Source: Hyposmocoma kahamanoa
Lineage: Eukaryota > Arthropoda > Insecta > Lepidoptera > Cosmopterigidae
Length of the DNA: 64,000 bases
Direction: 5' to 3'
NCBI RefSeq assembly: GCF_003589595.1
Contig: NW_020654422.1
Span: 16,016,174-16,080,173, forward strand
The notes below the pieces were generated by a model. It did not search any database and was not told the origin of the DNA. It worked only from the letters and a program-made list of their open reading frames with translations. Positions within the stretch are counted from its first letter, which is position 1. Each line of letters opens with the position of its first letter. Shown here piece after piece: positions 55,501-64,000 of the stretch. Position numbers and translations under genes: made by a program.

Positions 55501-58500
55501 TCTCTACCTGCGTCACCTTCTACTCATACATACAATAACTTGTGTCATTAGAAACCAAGTGAATATTGGAAAAGACGAGGACAAATAACCTGCAATAAAT
55601 ATGTCGCGGGGAGGTGTATCATTATCGCTTACGATATACCGCCATGCTATGCATGATGTCATTGAGGTTAGCCTCAGTTATCGCCTGGCCATAGTGACTT
55701 TAAACTATCCATAGTTATGTAAATACATCATGCGTAGCATGGCGGTATATCGCATGCGACCTCCCCGTGACATATTTATCGCAGTCGATTTCTCCTCACG
55801 TTTTTCCAATAGTGAATATGTAACGAACTGTTTTTGTTTATTATTTCAGTTTATTTCGTTTGTGGCGCTCAAATTTTACGTTGATAAAATTACCGTGCAA
55901 ACCTGTCATAATGTTTTAAGCTCAGATCTTGTCATGGCCATGTTTGGCATTGCGATATACTTTCGCGGTCATTGGTCGCGGCACACTCGGCACATGAGTA
56001 AAGAAAACATGTGCACGCGGTGCATCAAAAATGTGACGTCACATTGCTTGACACGTGCGTTATTACAATAAAATTTCAAAATGGCGGTTTTATTACTCGA
56101 ATAGACAGCTAAATGTGGGTGTAACAGCTTCATCGCGGAGGCATGCAACGGGGGCTGGTCATGTTAAATTTAATACCAAATGACGTCGGGCCGTTCTAAT
56201 TTGGAAGGTGACTTTTAAAATTTTAAAGGCTATTTTGAAATCCTACATTTTTTAAGTAACCAACGTTTAGTAGGAATGATCCAAAATCGAATGGATAGTT
56301 TAATTTTGCCGTAAAAAATAGCCAATATGATCCAAGTCATTATGTCAAACGTAAGTGGAACATTCTGTCCCTATTAAAAAAATAATCAAAACGATCCAAG
56401 TTACTTTGGATCCCATTGTTTCAAGATTTTAAAAAGCCAACACTATACAAGTTATATTGGTGAATTTTTGTTAAAAAAGAAACAAAAAAAAAAGAAAATG
56501 ATTCAAGTTTACTTGAATCTTATTGGCCATCATATTTCATAGTTTAGCATTTTTTAAGAGCGATTCATACTCAAGTGGATCATGCGATGTGTTGTGGAAC
56601 GAGAGTCCAGGATACCTGGATCGTTCATTAAAAATATTTTTGGGAAAATTGCGTTTTTTCAAAATGCTACATACTTATAATTTCGCCAATATTAGAGATA
56701 CATGAGTCTTTCTGGCATGAATGAATAGGCTACGGTGAATTACGTGGTATACTTAACTCATTTTCGCCCTAAGTGTTACTTGGATCTTTTTATTATAACT
56801 ACGTCCAATTATAACTTTTGTAACTTTCAAATAATTTATTAAGTAAATAATTTAGAAAGACCTTTTGTTGGATAATGCGTATTATTCCGTTGAAGAATAT
56901 AGGAACTTGATTTTATAATATGTGTTATCATTTATTAGATTATTAGGTATAAATATTATTTTACAGAAATGGATAATTACATAAACTTAATAAACATAAA
57001 ATCATTATTTTCACATAATTATCATTATATTATTTAATATGTTCCTACATTATTTCACATAACTACATTAACTATGTTAAAATTACTTAGTATGTACTAC
57101 ACAACCTGTGCTGGATATTTATAATTTTTATTTTTAAATATTTTTATTGTATCATTTATTACTATTTGTAGCGATTCTTGTAATATTATATCTTGTATAT
57201 AATAATGTACAGCATAGAAGATATTAAATCGATATAAATCGAAACCTAAACCAATATCTACAACGTCCAGAATTAAACCTCGAAAATATCCTGTTTACGT
57301 TTGCTTTCTCGACCTTTCCAAAGCTTTTAATCTAGTATCGTATGATACAGGTAGGTTGTGGAGTAAGGTAGGGAGCTTGGAGAGAGCGATCAGGGGATCT
57401 GAACTAATTGCTATAACAACCAGATCAACTTCGTTCGATGGGCGTAGGTACATAAATTGATTGAAGAAATTTGTATTCATTTTCCCATCGAATTTATGAT
57501 CGTTTCTTATTCTCTGGTAGTATTTGTTGTTTGGAAATTACGTATCACGCCTCAGTCGTATGACTTTGTGAGTACTATGTTATATATAAGACATTAGAAA
57601 ACGATGCCTCCCCAGGATTGTGCCGGAGCTCTACTGTCGAGGCGGTGACGTGACCTTGGATAACGGCTTCGGATGCTATTTACCCGAGAACAGAGGAGAA
57701 CCGATGAGCCCAGAAAATTTCAACCTTAAACATTCTATCCCGGGTGACAATTTGCTTTCTTTCTTGTTTTTATGGGCTCTTATTAACTTAACTTTTTAAC
57801 TGTAAACAAACAATTGTAGTTCAAAGTAAAATTTCACCTATTTGCACAAGTTGACACATACGTGATACTCGATAATTTACATTCTACAGGTTGGATCCTG
57901 AGGTAGCTGCGCGGTGCGGGAGAAGTGACAGTTTAGGTAACAGTTACGGCGCGTCGTTGATTGCACATCAACAAGATTTTTCTGACGATATTGAATATCG
58001 TATCGTTGATATAAAAAAATGGCAAATGGTGTGTCTATTAAAATCAATTATAAGTGATAATCAATTATAAAATAGATTTTGTATTATCGTTTCACATAAC
58101 AACAATTGACTAATTTAATAGGCACTTTTTTCAATCAACTTCCTATTGAATATTGTCAGAAAAATCTTGTAGAAAATAATCCCGTATGAAACACACCTTC
58201 ACTTGCTGTTACGTACACTGTCACTCCTCCCGCCCCGCGCAGCTACCTCAGGAACCGACTCGATTAAGCTATAAACCTGTACATATTTATGCAAGTAAGA
58301 AATTGATTATTGTATCATTTAGCCCCATTTCGAAAACATTTCAGATGAATATTATTATTATAGAGAGCCCTTGATGAAAATTCTTAGGAATTTGTTTCTG
58401 CTTATTTGGTTGGATATTCGGCTTCACCCATGGAGTATATAACCAGAAATAGAGACGAAGTGTCATTTAATTTGTTTGAAAACTTTTCTGCCAAATCATT

Positions 58501-61500
58501 ACTGTGACAACTGCACTCCGATTGGCCAGCCCGAATTCGAAACAATTGACGGATGTCGTCAATTATTTCACTTTAAAAACCAGTTTAACTTGAGCTTTGC
58601 TGTAATGGCTGAACATTTAAAAATGACATATTTAATATTTAATTAAGTACCGATGACATGTGATTCCGTTTGTTTTGTAATTAGATGTTTGCTGTTTTCC
58701 ACACACCAACGAATGGAACAGCCCCCCATTGTCAGAGATATTAACTTTATTACAATAAAATACTGAAAATACGGAATATTTTTGGAATATACGGAGACGT
58801 ACACACAGGCCAGTTGTTGGCGCTGTACTATTTCAGTTTTCTAATTTGTGATTTCAGCGCAAACGAGAGTTGATATTTAAAGTGATATAAGGCCCATTTG
58901 CCTGACGAATTGCCAGGGATGGATGGCCCTTATTTCGTTTGTATTTCTGGTTATTTACTCGACGGATTCACCTTATTAACAAAATGGTCTAATTCTATAA
59001 CTATATTTTAGATTAGATTAGATTAATGTTTATTTGCCAAAATACAGTAAATATACAGGTCTTAAATTAAATTGGTACAATGTATTCAACCTGCAAGCAG
59101 GTGTGCAAATATTTTGGAATTTATTGGTACAGGTAATTGAAGTTAATTAAAATGTCAAATATTTCTAAATTCAAAGTATTCCTTATTACTATAGAAGCAA
59201 TGTGTCATAAGCCATCTTGTCAATTGTAGTTTAAAATTATGTCCGTGTAGTAATTTAATGTCACTTGGTAAATTATTAAAAATCTTAATGCACATGTTGT
59301 AGCAGTTATTTGTGTAAATTATTTTATGGCAACGAGGTTGATATAATTGATTCATAATTTTAGGCCGTGTTTGTCTTTGAAATATTTCGCCACATATTTT
59401 AAAATGTTTAGGATTAGTCTTAACAAACACACAGATGTCTCTGATATACATACAGGGGAGAGGTAAGATGTTTAGTTTTTTAAATAGGGGCTTGCATGTG
59501 TCATCTGCTTTAGCGCCCCAAATTGCGCGAATGCATTTTTTTTGTATTATAAAAACCCTACCTACATCTACAGAGTTCCCCCACAGTATAAGCCCATAAC
59601 TTAATACAGAGGAGACGTAACCGTGATAAGCCATCATTGCAGCGTCATGAGACACGGTTTGTCTTAGCCTACGTAGGCCAAAGACAAATCTATTCAGCCT
59701 GTTGCACACGTGATCAATGTGATGTTTCCACTTTAAATGCATGTCAAATTTCACTCCAAGGAAACTAAAACAGTCGACTGTATCTACTACTTGATTGTTA
59801 TACTGCACTTGAATTGGCAATGGATTAGAATTATGCGATCTGAACTGCATGAATTTTGTTTTGTTTATATTTATATGTAAATCATTTGCATTTAACCATT
59901 TGATAACTTTATATAGTGCGTCATTTATTTCTTTTTCAAAGTGGTCTCTATCATAACATTTTAATATAAGAGTGGTGTCGTCTGCAAACAGAATGCTTTC
60001 CTGATCTACTGCGTTTGGAAGATCATTTATATACAGACTGAAGAGAACCGGAGCCAAAATACTTCCTTGTGGAATGCCGCTGTTTTTTGTTTTATAATCA
60101 GAATAAAATTTTTGTTTTATAAGACGCTTGTAATTGTTACAAATTTTATTTATTGACGTACTTTGTGTCCAATCTTTCAAGTAATTCTTTATCCAGTCAA
60201 ATGCTGTGCCTCTGATTCCATACTTTTCTAGTTTTTTCAGAAGTTTAGAATGATTAATATAGTCAAATGCTTTGCTCATATCGAGGAAAAGTGATGCTAC
60301 CGGAATTTTGTCATTGATACTTTTCGTTATAATGGTTAGAAAGTCATAGCAAGCAAGTGTTGTAGATCTTCCTTTACGAAATCCATACTGAGAGGGATGG
60401 AGAATGTTATTCTTTTCTATAAAGCTGTTAAGTCTTATTAAGAAAGCTTTCTCAAATATTTTCGATATAATAGGTATGAGAGTGATAGGTCTGTAATTGT
60501 TAGGATCCGAAGCGTCACCTTTCTTATATAATGGTTTAACGATACACTGTTTCAATTGTTTGGGAAACGTTCCTTCCACGAATGAAAGATTAATAACATG
60601 TGCAAGAGGACAACAAATGTGTGGAGCACAAAGTTTTATAATTTTTGTATTTATTCCATCATAACCACAAGATTTACTATTTTTTAATGATATTATTATA
60701 TTGTAAATTTCTTTTTCAGTCACTGGGGTCAAAAATATCGAATTAAATATAGATTGTATGTTCGATGTCATGCAAATTTGAGTCAAATTAGAATTATTAT
60801 TTAAATTTAAAAAATTAGTATTCAAAATATTACAAATGTCAACAGGATTATGATATATACGGTTATTGAATTGTAGCGAATTAATGTCATCCTTATGAGA
60901 ATCATTCGAGAGAGTCTGTGATATGGTGTTCCATGTCGCTCTACATTTGTTGGTGTTGCTTTTTATGTATTTAGTATTACTGATTCGTTTGGACTTCAAT
61001 ATGCATTTTTTAAGCAGTGTATTGTAACTTTTATAATGTAGTTTATTGTGTAATTTATTTACTTTTTCATTTATATATTTCATTTGTAATATTCTTTTGG
61101 CTTTACATGACTTCTTTAAACCTTTAGTGAGCCATCGCAACTTTGTGAGATGGTTAGTTACTTTAACTAATATAATTGGAAAGCATAAATTATACAATAA
61201 AGAAAATAAATCGTAGAAACCATCAAACGCAGTCTCCATAATATCTGAATCTAGAACTTCAAAAAACGAAAGAGAGCCTATGGAGTTACAAAACTTTTTA
61301 ATGTTTTCCGGGTTATAGTCGCGTTTGTATTCATGCCACATGTTATAGGCTTTTTGTCTCTTTATTTTTATATTTTTATATTTATATTTATATTTATTTT
61401 TTAGGAACTGTTTCAATGGTTGTGACGTCAAGCAATGAAGTGTGTGGTCAGTTTAACATCATTTTCAAGCCTCTGCCTCAGTTTGACGGAAAACATGTGG

Positions 61501-63917
61501 TTTTTGGACGAGTAAGTATCTACCCATAAAATATACCTGGTGGTTTCGAGAAATTACCAGACTTGTAAGTCTGGTAATTTTCTCGAAACCACTCGTCGTT
61601 GTAATTCCATTGAAAGTCCACTGAGATCATGTTGCTATTATGATAGTTCGTCCCGTCACTTGGTATTATATTTTTTTTATAATAACTAGTGACGGACGAA
61701 CAAATCTTGCGCCTGGCAGTGAGCGACACGCCTATCCATAACATAAGCAGTGTCACCCTGAGACATAAGTTGACAAGTCCCATGTGCCTATAATTTCACC
61801 AGCACCCTTAAGGCCTTATTCAGAATTGCAGCGGGCGCGGAAGCGTGCGCGGGTGCGTCTAAATCAAATATACGTAGATACCCCTTGCGTTTACAGTGGC
61901 CCCGCGTGCCGGCGCTGTTTCTAGGCGGGCGAGGGCGCGGGTAAATCTATTTTACGTCCGCCCGTACCTTTCACAGTACTTGGTCTAGCGTCTAGCGTTT
62001 GTTTGCGATGTCGACGTGTGGATCTACCCGCTCGTAGTCGCTGCGGCACTGTGAAAGGGAAGACGTCAAGACCCGCACGCCAGCACCCGCCGCCGCGCCT
62101 GCATTAGAAATAAGCCCTTACCCTTCCAAACCGAAACGCAGTAATTCTCACATTACTGCTTGGCGGCAGAAATAGAAGAAGCTCAACTGCTACTAAAGTT
62201 GTTGTTATTCTGCTAAAATTTAGTTGCAATTGCAATTGAGTCTCATTAGCGTGTCAGCAGAATGGCATTGATGGCATTCGTTCATTAAATTGATCGAACT
62301 GATCGAAGTTTAATAAAACTACCATGGAAATTACTATGCATGATATTTAAGTGGTCTAATCAGCAATAAAATATGTGTTTGTTCAATAATAAATCAATGG
62401 CAAGAAGCCCTCGAAAGAAACGTAATTAGTACCTAGACTACGTCATCGACTAGCTGACGTTGAATAGCATAATACCAAATAATTGCAATGGCAGTTGAAT
62501 TGGAGCTCGATAGCTTGCCACTAACAAGCTACTACACTTAACTTTTAGCAAAATATCAAACGTACAAAATCCTCCCGTTGACACAGAAGTCAGATGGGCC
62601 TAGTCATCGGTAATTAACAGAACAAAAATGTTGAATAAAAATAACAATAATACATTTCTCTAATAAACTTATCTTTTTTTATGACATCAAGGGACGGGGC
62701 AAACAAGTCGTGCACCTCGTGGTAAGCCACATGCCTATCCATGACAGTTACAGTGCCACTAAGAGCTTTAAATCGCAAAGATCTGAGGGGCACAGCCACT
62801 GCGCCCGTGACCGTGAGACATAAGTTGACAATTCCCATGTTCCTGTAATTTCACCAGCACCCTTACCCTTCAAGAACGCAGTAATGCTCACACTATTGCT
62901 TCGTGATAGAAATAGGCAAAGTGCCGGTACATCCCTGGACGAACTCTTTGACAAGGAGCTCTACTGCTACTATCCGAATGTTGCTATCTTCTTTAAACAT
63001 CGAGTATATACATATATATAACCAGAAATAGAATTGACATTTAATTTGTTTGAAAACTATTCTGCCAATTCATTACTGTGACAACTGCGCTCCGATTGGC
63101 CAGCCCGAATTCGAAACAATTGACGGGTGTCGTCAATTGTTTCACTTCAAATCGACCAGTTTAACTTGAGCTTTGCTATAATGGACGAAAATTACATATT
63201 TAATATTTCATTACCGATGAAATGTGATTCCGTTATTCTCTAATTACATGTTTTGCTGTTTTTCCCACACCACCGAACGGAACAGCCCCCATTGTTAGAG
63301 ATATTATATTTATTACAATAAATACAGAATATTTTTGGAATATACGGAGTCGTACACACGGGTCAGTTATTGGCGCTGTACTATTTCAGTTTTCTAATTT
63401 GTGATTTCAGCGCAAACGAGAGTTGATAACTAAAAGTGATATAAGGCCAATTTGCCTAATGAGTTGCCAGGGATGGATGGCCCTTATTTCGTCTCTATTT
63501 CTGGTTATATACTCGATGTCTTTAAACTATGATATGTCAATGAACGTGACTATACCAAATAAATTGTGTGTGACAGATGAACTACATGGTGGTAAATAAG
63601 TACTTACCTTAGTCACTGTCATTCATGAACATCTGCAATATCGTATTAAATACTGAAATATTACTAGTCAACGAGAAAGCTTTATTATAAATAACTTACA
63701 AATTTGTAAATATCTTTGTTTGTTGTAGATAATAGCAGGGCCTTTCATTACCCTGGAACGCATCAGCGCCATCGGACTTCCTCTAGGCACCACTGCTTTC
63801 AACTGTCAAATCCGCTACTGCGGCTGGATCTCCAAATCTGGTATCATGCATGAAGGTATTCGCAATAGCATCAGATTCCCTTCAGATAAAATACAACAAA
63901 GAGTATCAGTGAAATAA
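41094..63917 (+). CDS. Cyclophilin-fold protein with long N-terminal extension (9 exons)
   Basis: Exons 41094-41216, 49382-49543, 49722-49853, 51627-51703, 52435-52524, 54108-54263, 57616-57743, 61405-61511 and 63729-63917 join without phase conflict into 387 codons plus TAA. All have AG acceptors and GT donors. Residues 195-360 align with cyclophilin A landmarks: IGQVIIELF, RIVPELYCRGGD, GQFNIIF, and DGKHVVFGR. Compared with cyclophilin A, Arg55 (R247), Gln111 (Q305) and His126 (H320) are kept. Phe60 is Leu, Met61 is Tyr, Gln63 is Arg, Phe113 is Asn and Trp121 is Gln, so strong prolyl isomerase activity is unlikely. It has no signal peptide, so it is probably intracellular. Introns, especially the first (8 kb), are filled with transposons. 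Confidence 0.85.
41820..41986 (+). repeat. Interspersed repeat family A (5' part)
   Basis: T tract, then ATATCAAGTGACGGGACGAG to CCTGCAATTTCACCAGG; the 3' part is missing. It lies in intron 1 of the cyclophilin-like gene. Further fragments lie at 36080-36165, 40483-40553 and 49981-50085. Confidence 0.7.
43160..43202. repeat. (TAA)n microsatellite at LINE 3' end
   Basis: Alternating AATAAT units broken once by ATATAATA; this is the tail of the CR1-like LINE on the minus strand. Confidence 0.85.
43399..44508 (-). pseudogene. ORF2 C-terminal RT and tail of the CR1-like LINE
   Basis: Frame-shifted continuation of ORF2. It contains ACFLDLSKAFDLV, GVSQGGLSSPRLFNLYMN and the catalytic YADDMVLLS, then a stop (TAG 43830-43828) and the remaining tail 43773-43399 in the same frame. 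Confidence 0.82.
44438..46216 (-). pseudogene. ORF2 endonuclease and N-terminal RT of the CR1-like LINE
   Basis: 592 residues from ATG 46216. The endonuclease occupies about residues 1-245 with GDFNAHPGE and SDHYPL at the active site, and RT begins near residue 480 with KSPGHDDLSIEHLKYAGPHL. The frame is lost at 44438 just before the CFLDLSKAFDLVSYD block, which continues in the next frame. The endonuclease motifs look intact. Confidence 0.85.
46176..47491 (-). pseudogene. ORF1 of the CR1-like LINE
   Basis: Begins MASNVVKCIHCKIVINEV with a CxxC pair and a charged helix-rich body (47491-46796). After the TAA it resumes in the same frame (LPDDQPCVGSP...), then continues in another frame (46598-46176) with a KVPIFIYNISKEATLCDIKN segment. 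Such ORF1 proteins of insect CR1-type elements bind nucleic acid. It overlaps the start of ORF2 by about 40 bases. Confidence 0.7.
47685..47812. repeat. Foldback repeat family B (partial)
   Basis: Contains AAGGTTTTCTTGATTGGAAA, ATGGGACCT and AGTTTGTTTGAAAAAATAAA, matching one arm and loop of the family. It lies just upstream of the CR1-like LINE's 5' end. Confidence 0.55.
47945..49327. mobile_element. TIR element containing the assembly gap
   Basis: Starts GTAGGGTAGACCGGAGGCAA and ends with the complement TTGCCTCCGGTCTACCCTAC at 49326. The interior is AT-rich with several GTTAC/GTAAC-rich stretches and includes 400 N. TATACA occurs just outside both ends, possibly a target duplication. Its right end lies about 55 bases before exon 2 of the cyclophilin-like gene. 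Confidence 0.8.
48215..48614. other. Assembly gap (400 N)
   Basis: A run of exactly 400 undetermined bases. Its true length is unknown. It lies inside the TIR element described at 47945-49327. Confidence 0.99.
50095..51509 (+). mobile_element. Mariner-like element with both inverted repeats
   Basis: Terminal repeats GGGCGCACTATAAGTTTCCG at 50095 and its complement ending 51509. The transposase starts MDLTRENFRSMIFYDFKCN at 50259 and is disrupted near 50357, but 50561-51263 still shows VTGDETRIYSY, ILHHDNASAHTARQT and LVPCDFY. There is a frameshift around 50970-50985 and a stop after CDFY. The left end follows TA (50093-50094), but the right flank is not TA, so the duplication is imperfect. 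It lies in intron 3 of the cyclophilin-like gene. Confidence 0.85.
50357..50497 (+). other. Insertion with 35-bp flanking duplication inside the mariner
   Basis: The segment CTCAGCGGAGCTTCGC... occurs at 50322-50356 and again at 50463-50497, separated by 106 bases unrelated to transposase. The other mariner in this window (near 21270, minus strand) has the segment only once, so the copy at 50095 gained 141 bases. This disrupts its N-terminal region. Confidence 0.75.
51945..52395 (+). mobile_element. RTE-type LINE 3' fragment
   Basis: Begins with a reading frame giving VFEQCMLPAMTYGSETWSL, a motif of RTE reverse transcriptases. It continues as a degraded C-terminal region and ends at a (TGATGA)n tail (52380-52394). 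It lies in intron 4 of the cyclophilin-like gene. Confidence 0.75.
53179..53952. mobile_element. TIR element with TA duplication
   Basis: Left end CAGGGCGACAGGTTGCACGA, right end the near complement ...TCAACCTGTCACCCTG, inverted match extending about 55 bases, flanked by TA on both sides. About 774 bases; short open frames inside are not protein-like. TA duplication suggests a Tc1/mariner-type source. It lies in intron 5 of the cyclophilin-like gene. Confidence 0.8.
54108..63917 (+). CDS. Exons 6-9 of the cyclophilin-like gene: cyclophilin domain
   Basis: Exon 6 starts VYMTIGVEGGSKIGQVIIEL, exon 7 carries the substituted catalytic loop, exon 8 the VSMVVTSSN...GQFNI core and GKHVVFG, and exon 9 the C-terminal strand (FNCQIRYCGWI) and a 25-residue tail ending VSVK at TAA 63915-63917. 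Exon 8's acceptor (TTTTTTAG, 61397-61404) directly follows the 5' end of an antisense LINE. A hairpin follows exon 8's donor at 61529-61594. Confidence 0.85.
55555..55825. mobile_element. Hairpin MITE
   Basis: The inverted core 55590-55784 (CTGCAATAAATATGTCGCGG and complement) extends outwards with imperfect matching arms (GAATATTGGAAAA on the left). It also holds an inner inverted pair CATGCTATGCATGATGT / ACATCATGCGTAGCATG. Intron 6 of the cyclophilin-like gene. Confidence 0.75.
57280..57375 (+). pseudogene. Small CR1-type RT relic
   Basis: Reads YVCFLDLSKAFNLVSYD, matching the equivalent block of the CR1-like LINE in this window (ACFLDLSKAFDLVSYD near 44350). Flanks are not coding. It lies in intron 6 of the cyclophilin-like gene. 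Confidence 0.6.
57890..58262. mobile_element. Hairpin MITE
   Basis: Left arm GGTTGGATCCTGAGGTAGCT...GTGACAGT is the near complement of the right arm ending AGCTACCTCAGGAACCGACT. Inner arms (GATTTTTCTGACGATATT) continue the stem. About 370 bases, intron 7 of the cyclophilin-like gene. Confidence 0.78.
58429..58964. mobile_element. hAT-like MITE, copy 1
   Basis: Ends CATGGAGTATATAACCAGAA and its complement, enclosing 536 bases with no ORF. Flanks GCTTCACC (58421-58428) and GATTCACC (58965-58972) are an 8-bp target duplication with one mismatch. It is about 85-90% similar by eye to the copy at 62998. It lies in intron 7 of the cyclophilin-like gene. Confidence 0.85.
59030..61400 (-). mobile_element. 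5'-truncated jockey/CR1-type LINE with intact RT reading frame
   Basis: One open frame on the minus strand, about 61390 to 59155, encodes RT with KSCGYDGINTKIIKL, NYRPITLIPIISKI, GFRKGRSTT, SLFLDMSKAFDYINH, GIPQGSILAPVLFSLYI and the catalytic LFADDTTLI. The endonuclease and ORF1 are missing (5' truncation). A short 3' UTR ends in (ATTAG)n at about 59008-59026. It is inserted antisense in intron 7 of the cyclophilin-like gene, with its truncated end within about 20-60 bases of the exon 8 acceptor. No stop or frameshift is seen, suggesting a fairly recent insertion. Confidence 0.88.
61529..61594. repeat. Hairpin directly after exon 8
   Basis: Arms GTGGTTTCGAGAAATTACCA... and ...TGGTAATTTTCTCGAAACCA meet at a short loop, 18 bases after the exon 8 donor of the cyclophilin-like gene. 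Confidence 0.75.
61670..62190 (+). repeat. Interspersed repeat family A (interrupted)
   Basis: Non-coding family recognisable by GCGCCTGATGGTAAGC, CACTGCGCCCGTGACCCTGA, and an end ACTGCTTGGCGGCAGAAATA. This copy is split by the Harbinger-like MITE at 61811-62117. The family is probably a SINE or a LINE 3' end; no tRNA-like box is obvious. Confidence 0.75.
61811..62117. mobile_element. Harbinger-like MITE nested in an older repeat
   Basis: Begins AGGCCTTATTCAGAATTGCA and ends AAATAAGCCC, flanked by TTA on both sides. It interrupts the ACCCTTACCCTTC of the interspersed repeat at 61670-62190 exactly at TTA. The 3-bp TTA duplication and GC-rich interior fit PIF/Harbinger MITEs. Related to the copy at 24355. 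Confidence 0.82.
62672..62965 (+). repeat. Interspersed repeat family A
   Basis: Nearly full copy beginning with a T tract and GACATCAAGGGACGGGGCAA, ending near GAACTCTTTGACAAGGAGCT. It lies in the last intron of the cyclophilin-like gene. Confidence 0.75.
62998..63518. mobile_element. hAT-like MITE, copy 2
   Basis: 521 bases in the same orientation as the copy at 58429. Ends CATCGAGTATAT.../...ATATACTCGATG, flanked by a perfect 8-bp duplication TCTTTAAA (62990-62997 and 63519-63526). Non-coding. It lies in the last intron of the cyclophilin-like gene, about 210 bases before exon 9. Confidence 0.9.
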
Positions 63918-64000
63918 TGGTATGTCGTGTTTGTCAAAGGAAAAATTATTCCATGTTATTATTTATGTTTGTTTTGTATGTTATCTGCAAATTCTTTGCG

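Noticed and set aside
61390..61431. First residues of the LINE frame (MTSQPLKQFL...)
   Set aside because: These codons are antisense to cyclophilin exon 8 and its T-rich acceptor tract, so they are not part of the LINE protein.
1..64000. CRISPR arrays, operons, riboswitches
   Set aside because: The window is animal nuclear DNA; tandem repeats present are satellites or coding repeats without spacer structure.

Overview
The window is a piece of an insect nuclear genome, most likely a moth or butterfly. It has small GT-AG exons in long AT-rich introns, many tRNA-derived SINE copies, and R4/Dong-, CR1/jockey- and RTE-type non-LTR elements, mariner and many short terminal-inverted-repeat elements. 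I found no bacterial or viral gene content. One 400-base assembly gap lies at 48215-48614. All gene structures below come from reading splice sites and phases by eye.

Four host genes are supported. (1) About 1290-12890, plus strand: a NELL-family secreted glycoprotein (thrombospondin-N/laminin-G-like domain, coiled coil, VWC pair, EGF repeats, C-terminal VWC region). Its 5' end, with start codon and signal peptide, lies outside the window, and its last exons are uncertain. (2) 14087-22800, minus strand: a tetraspanin, convergent with NELL. Six phase-0 exons carry CCG, PSCC and the last membrane segments; the exon for membrane segment 1 was not found. (3) 25797-26982, plus strand: an apparently complete three-exon gene for a 292-residue secreted protein with an acidic AQDKND-type repeat and a cysteine/basic tail. 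I do not recognise its family. (4) 41094-63917, plus strand: a nine-exon gene for a 387-residue protein with a roughly 195-residue N-terminal extension and a cyclophilin fold whose active site is largely substituted.

Between and inside these genes is a dense mobile-element landscape. 27600-40500 is almost entirely repeats: a SINE, a MADF/Harbinger relic, a long foldback element with dimeric internal tandem repeats, a decayed RTE, and a nearly intact Dong-like retrotransposon broken by one in-frame TAG. The cyclophilin gene has absorbed a CR1/jockey-type LINE (43160-47560), a TIR element containing the gap, a mariner, an RTE fragment, several hairpin MITEs, two copies of a hAT-like MITE with 8-bp target duplications, a Harbinger-like MITE nested in an older repeat, and a 5'-truncated LINE whose end abuts the acceptor of exon 8.

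No new multi-gene system is evident. The most interesting items are the near-intact Dong-like element and its (TAA)n insertion site next to an older copy of itself, the active-site-degenerate cyclophilin, the repeat-bearing secreted protein, and several element families whose ends and target duplications can be defined from the sequence alone.
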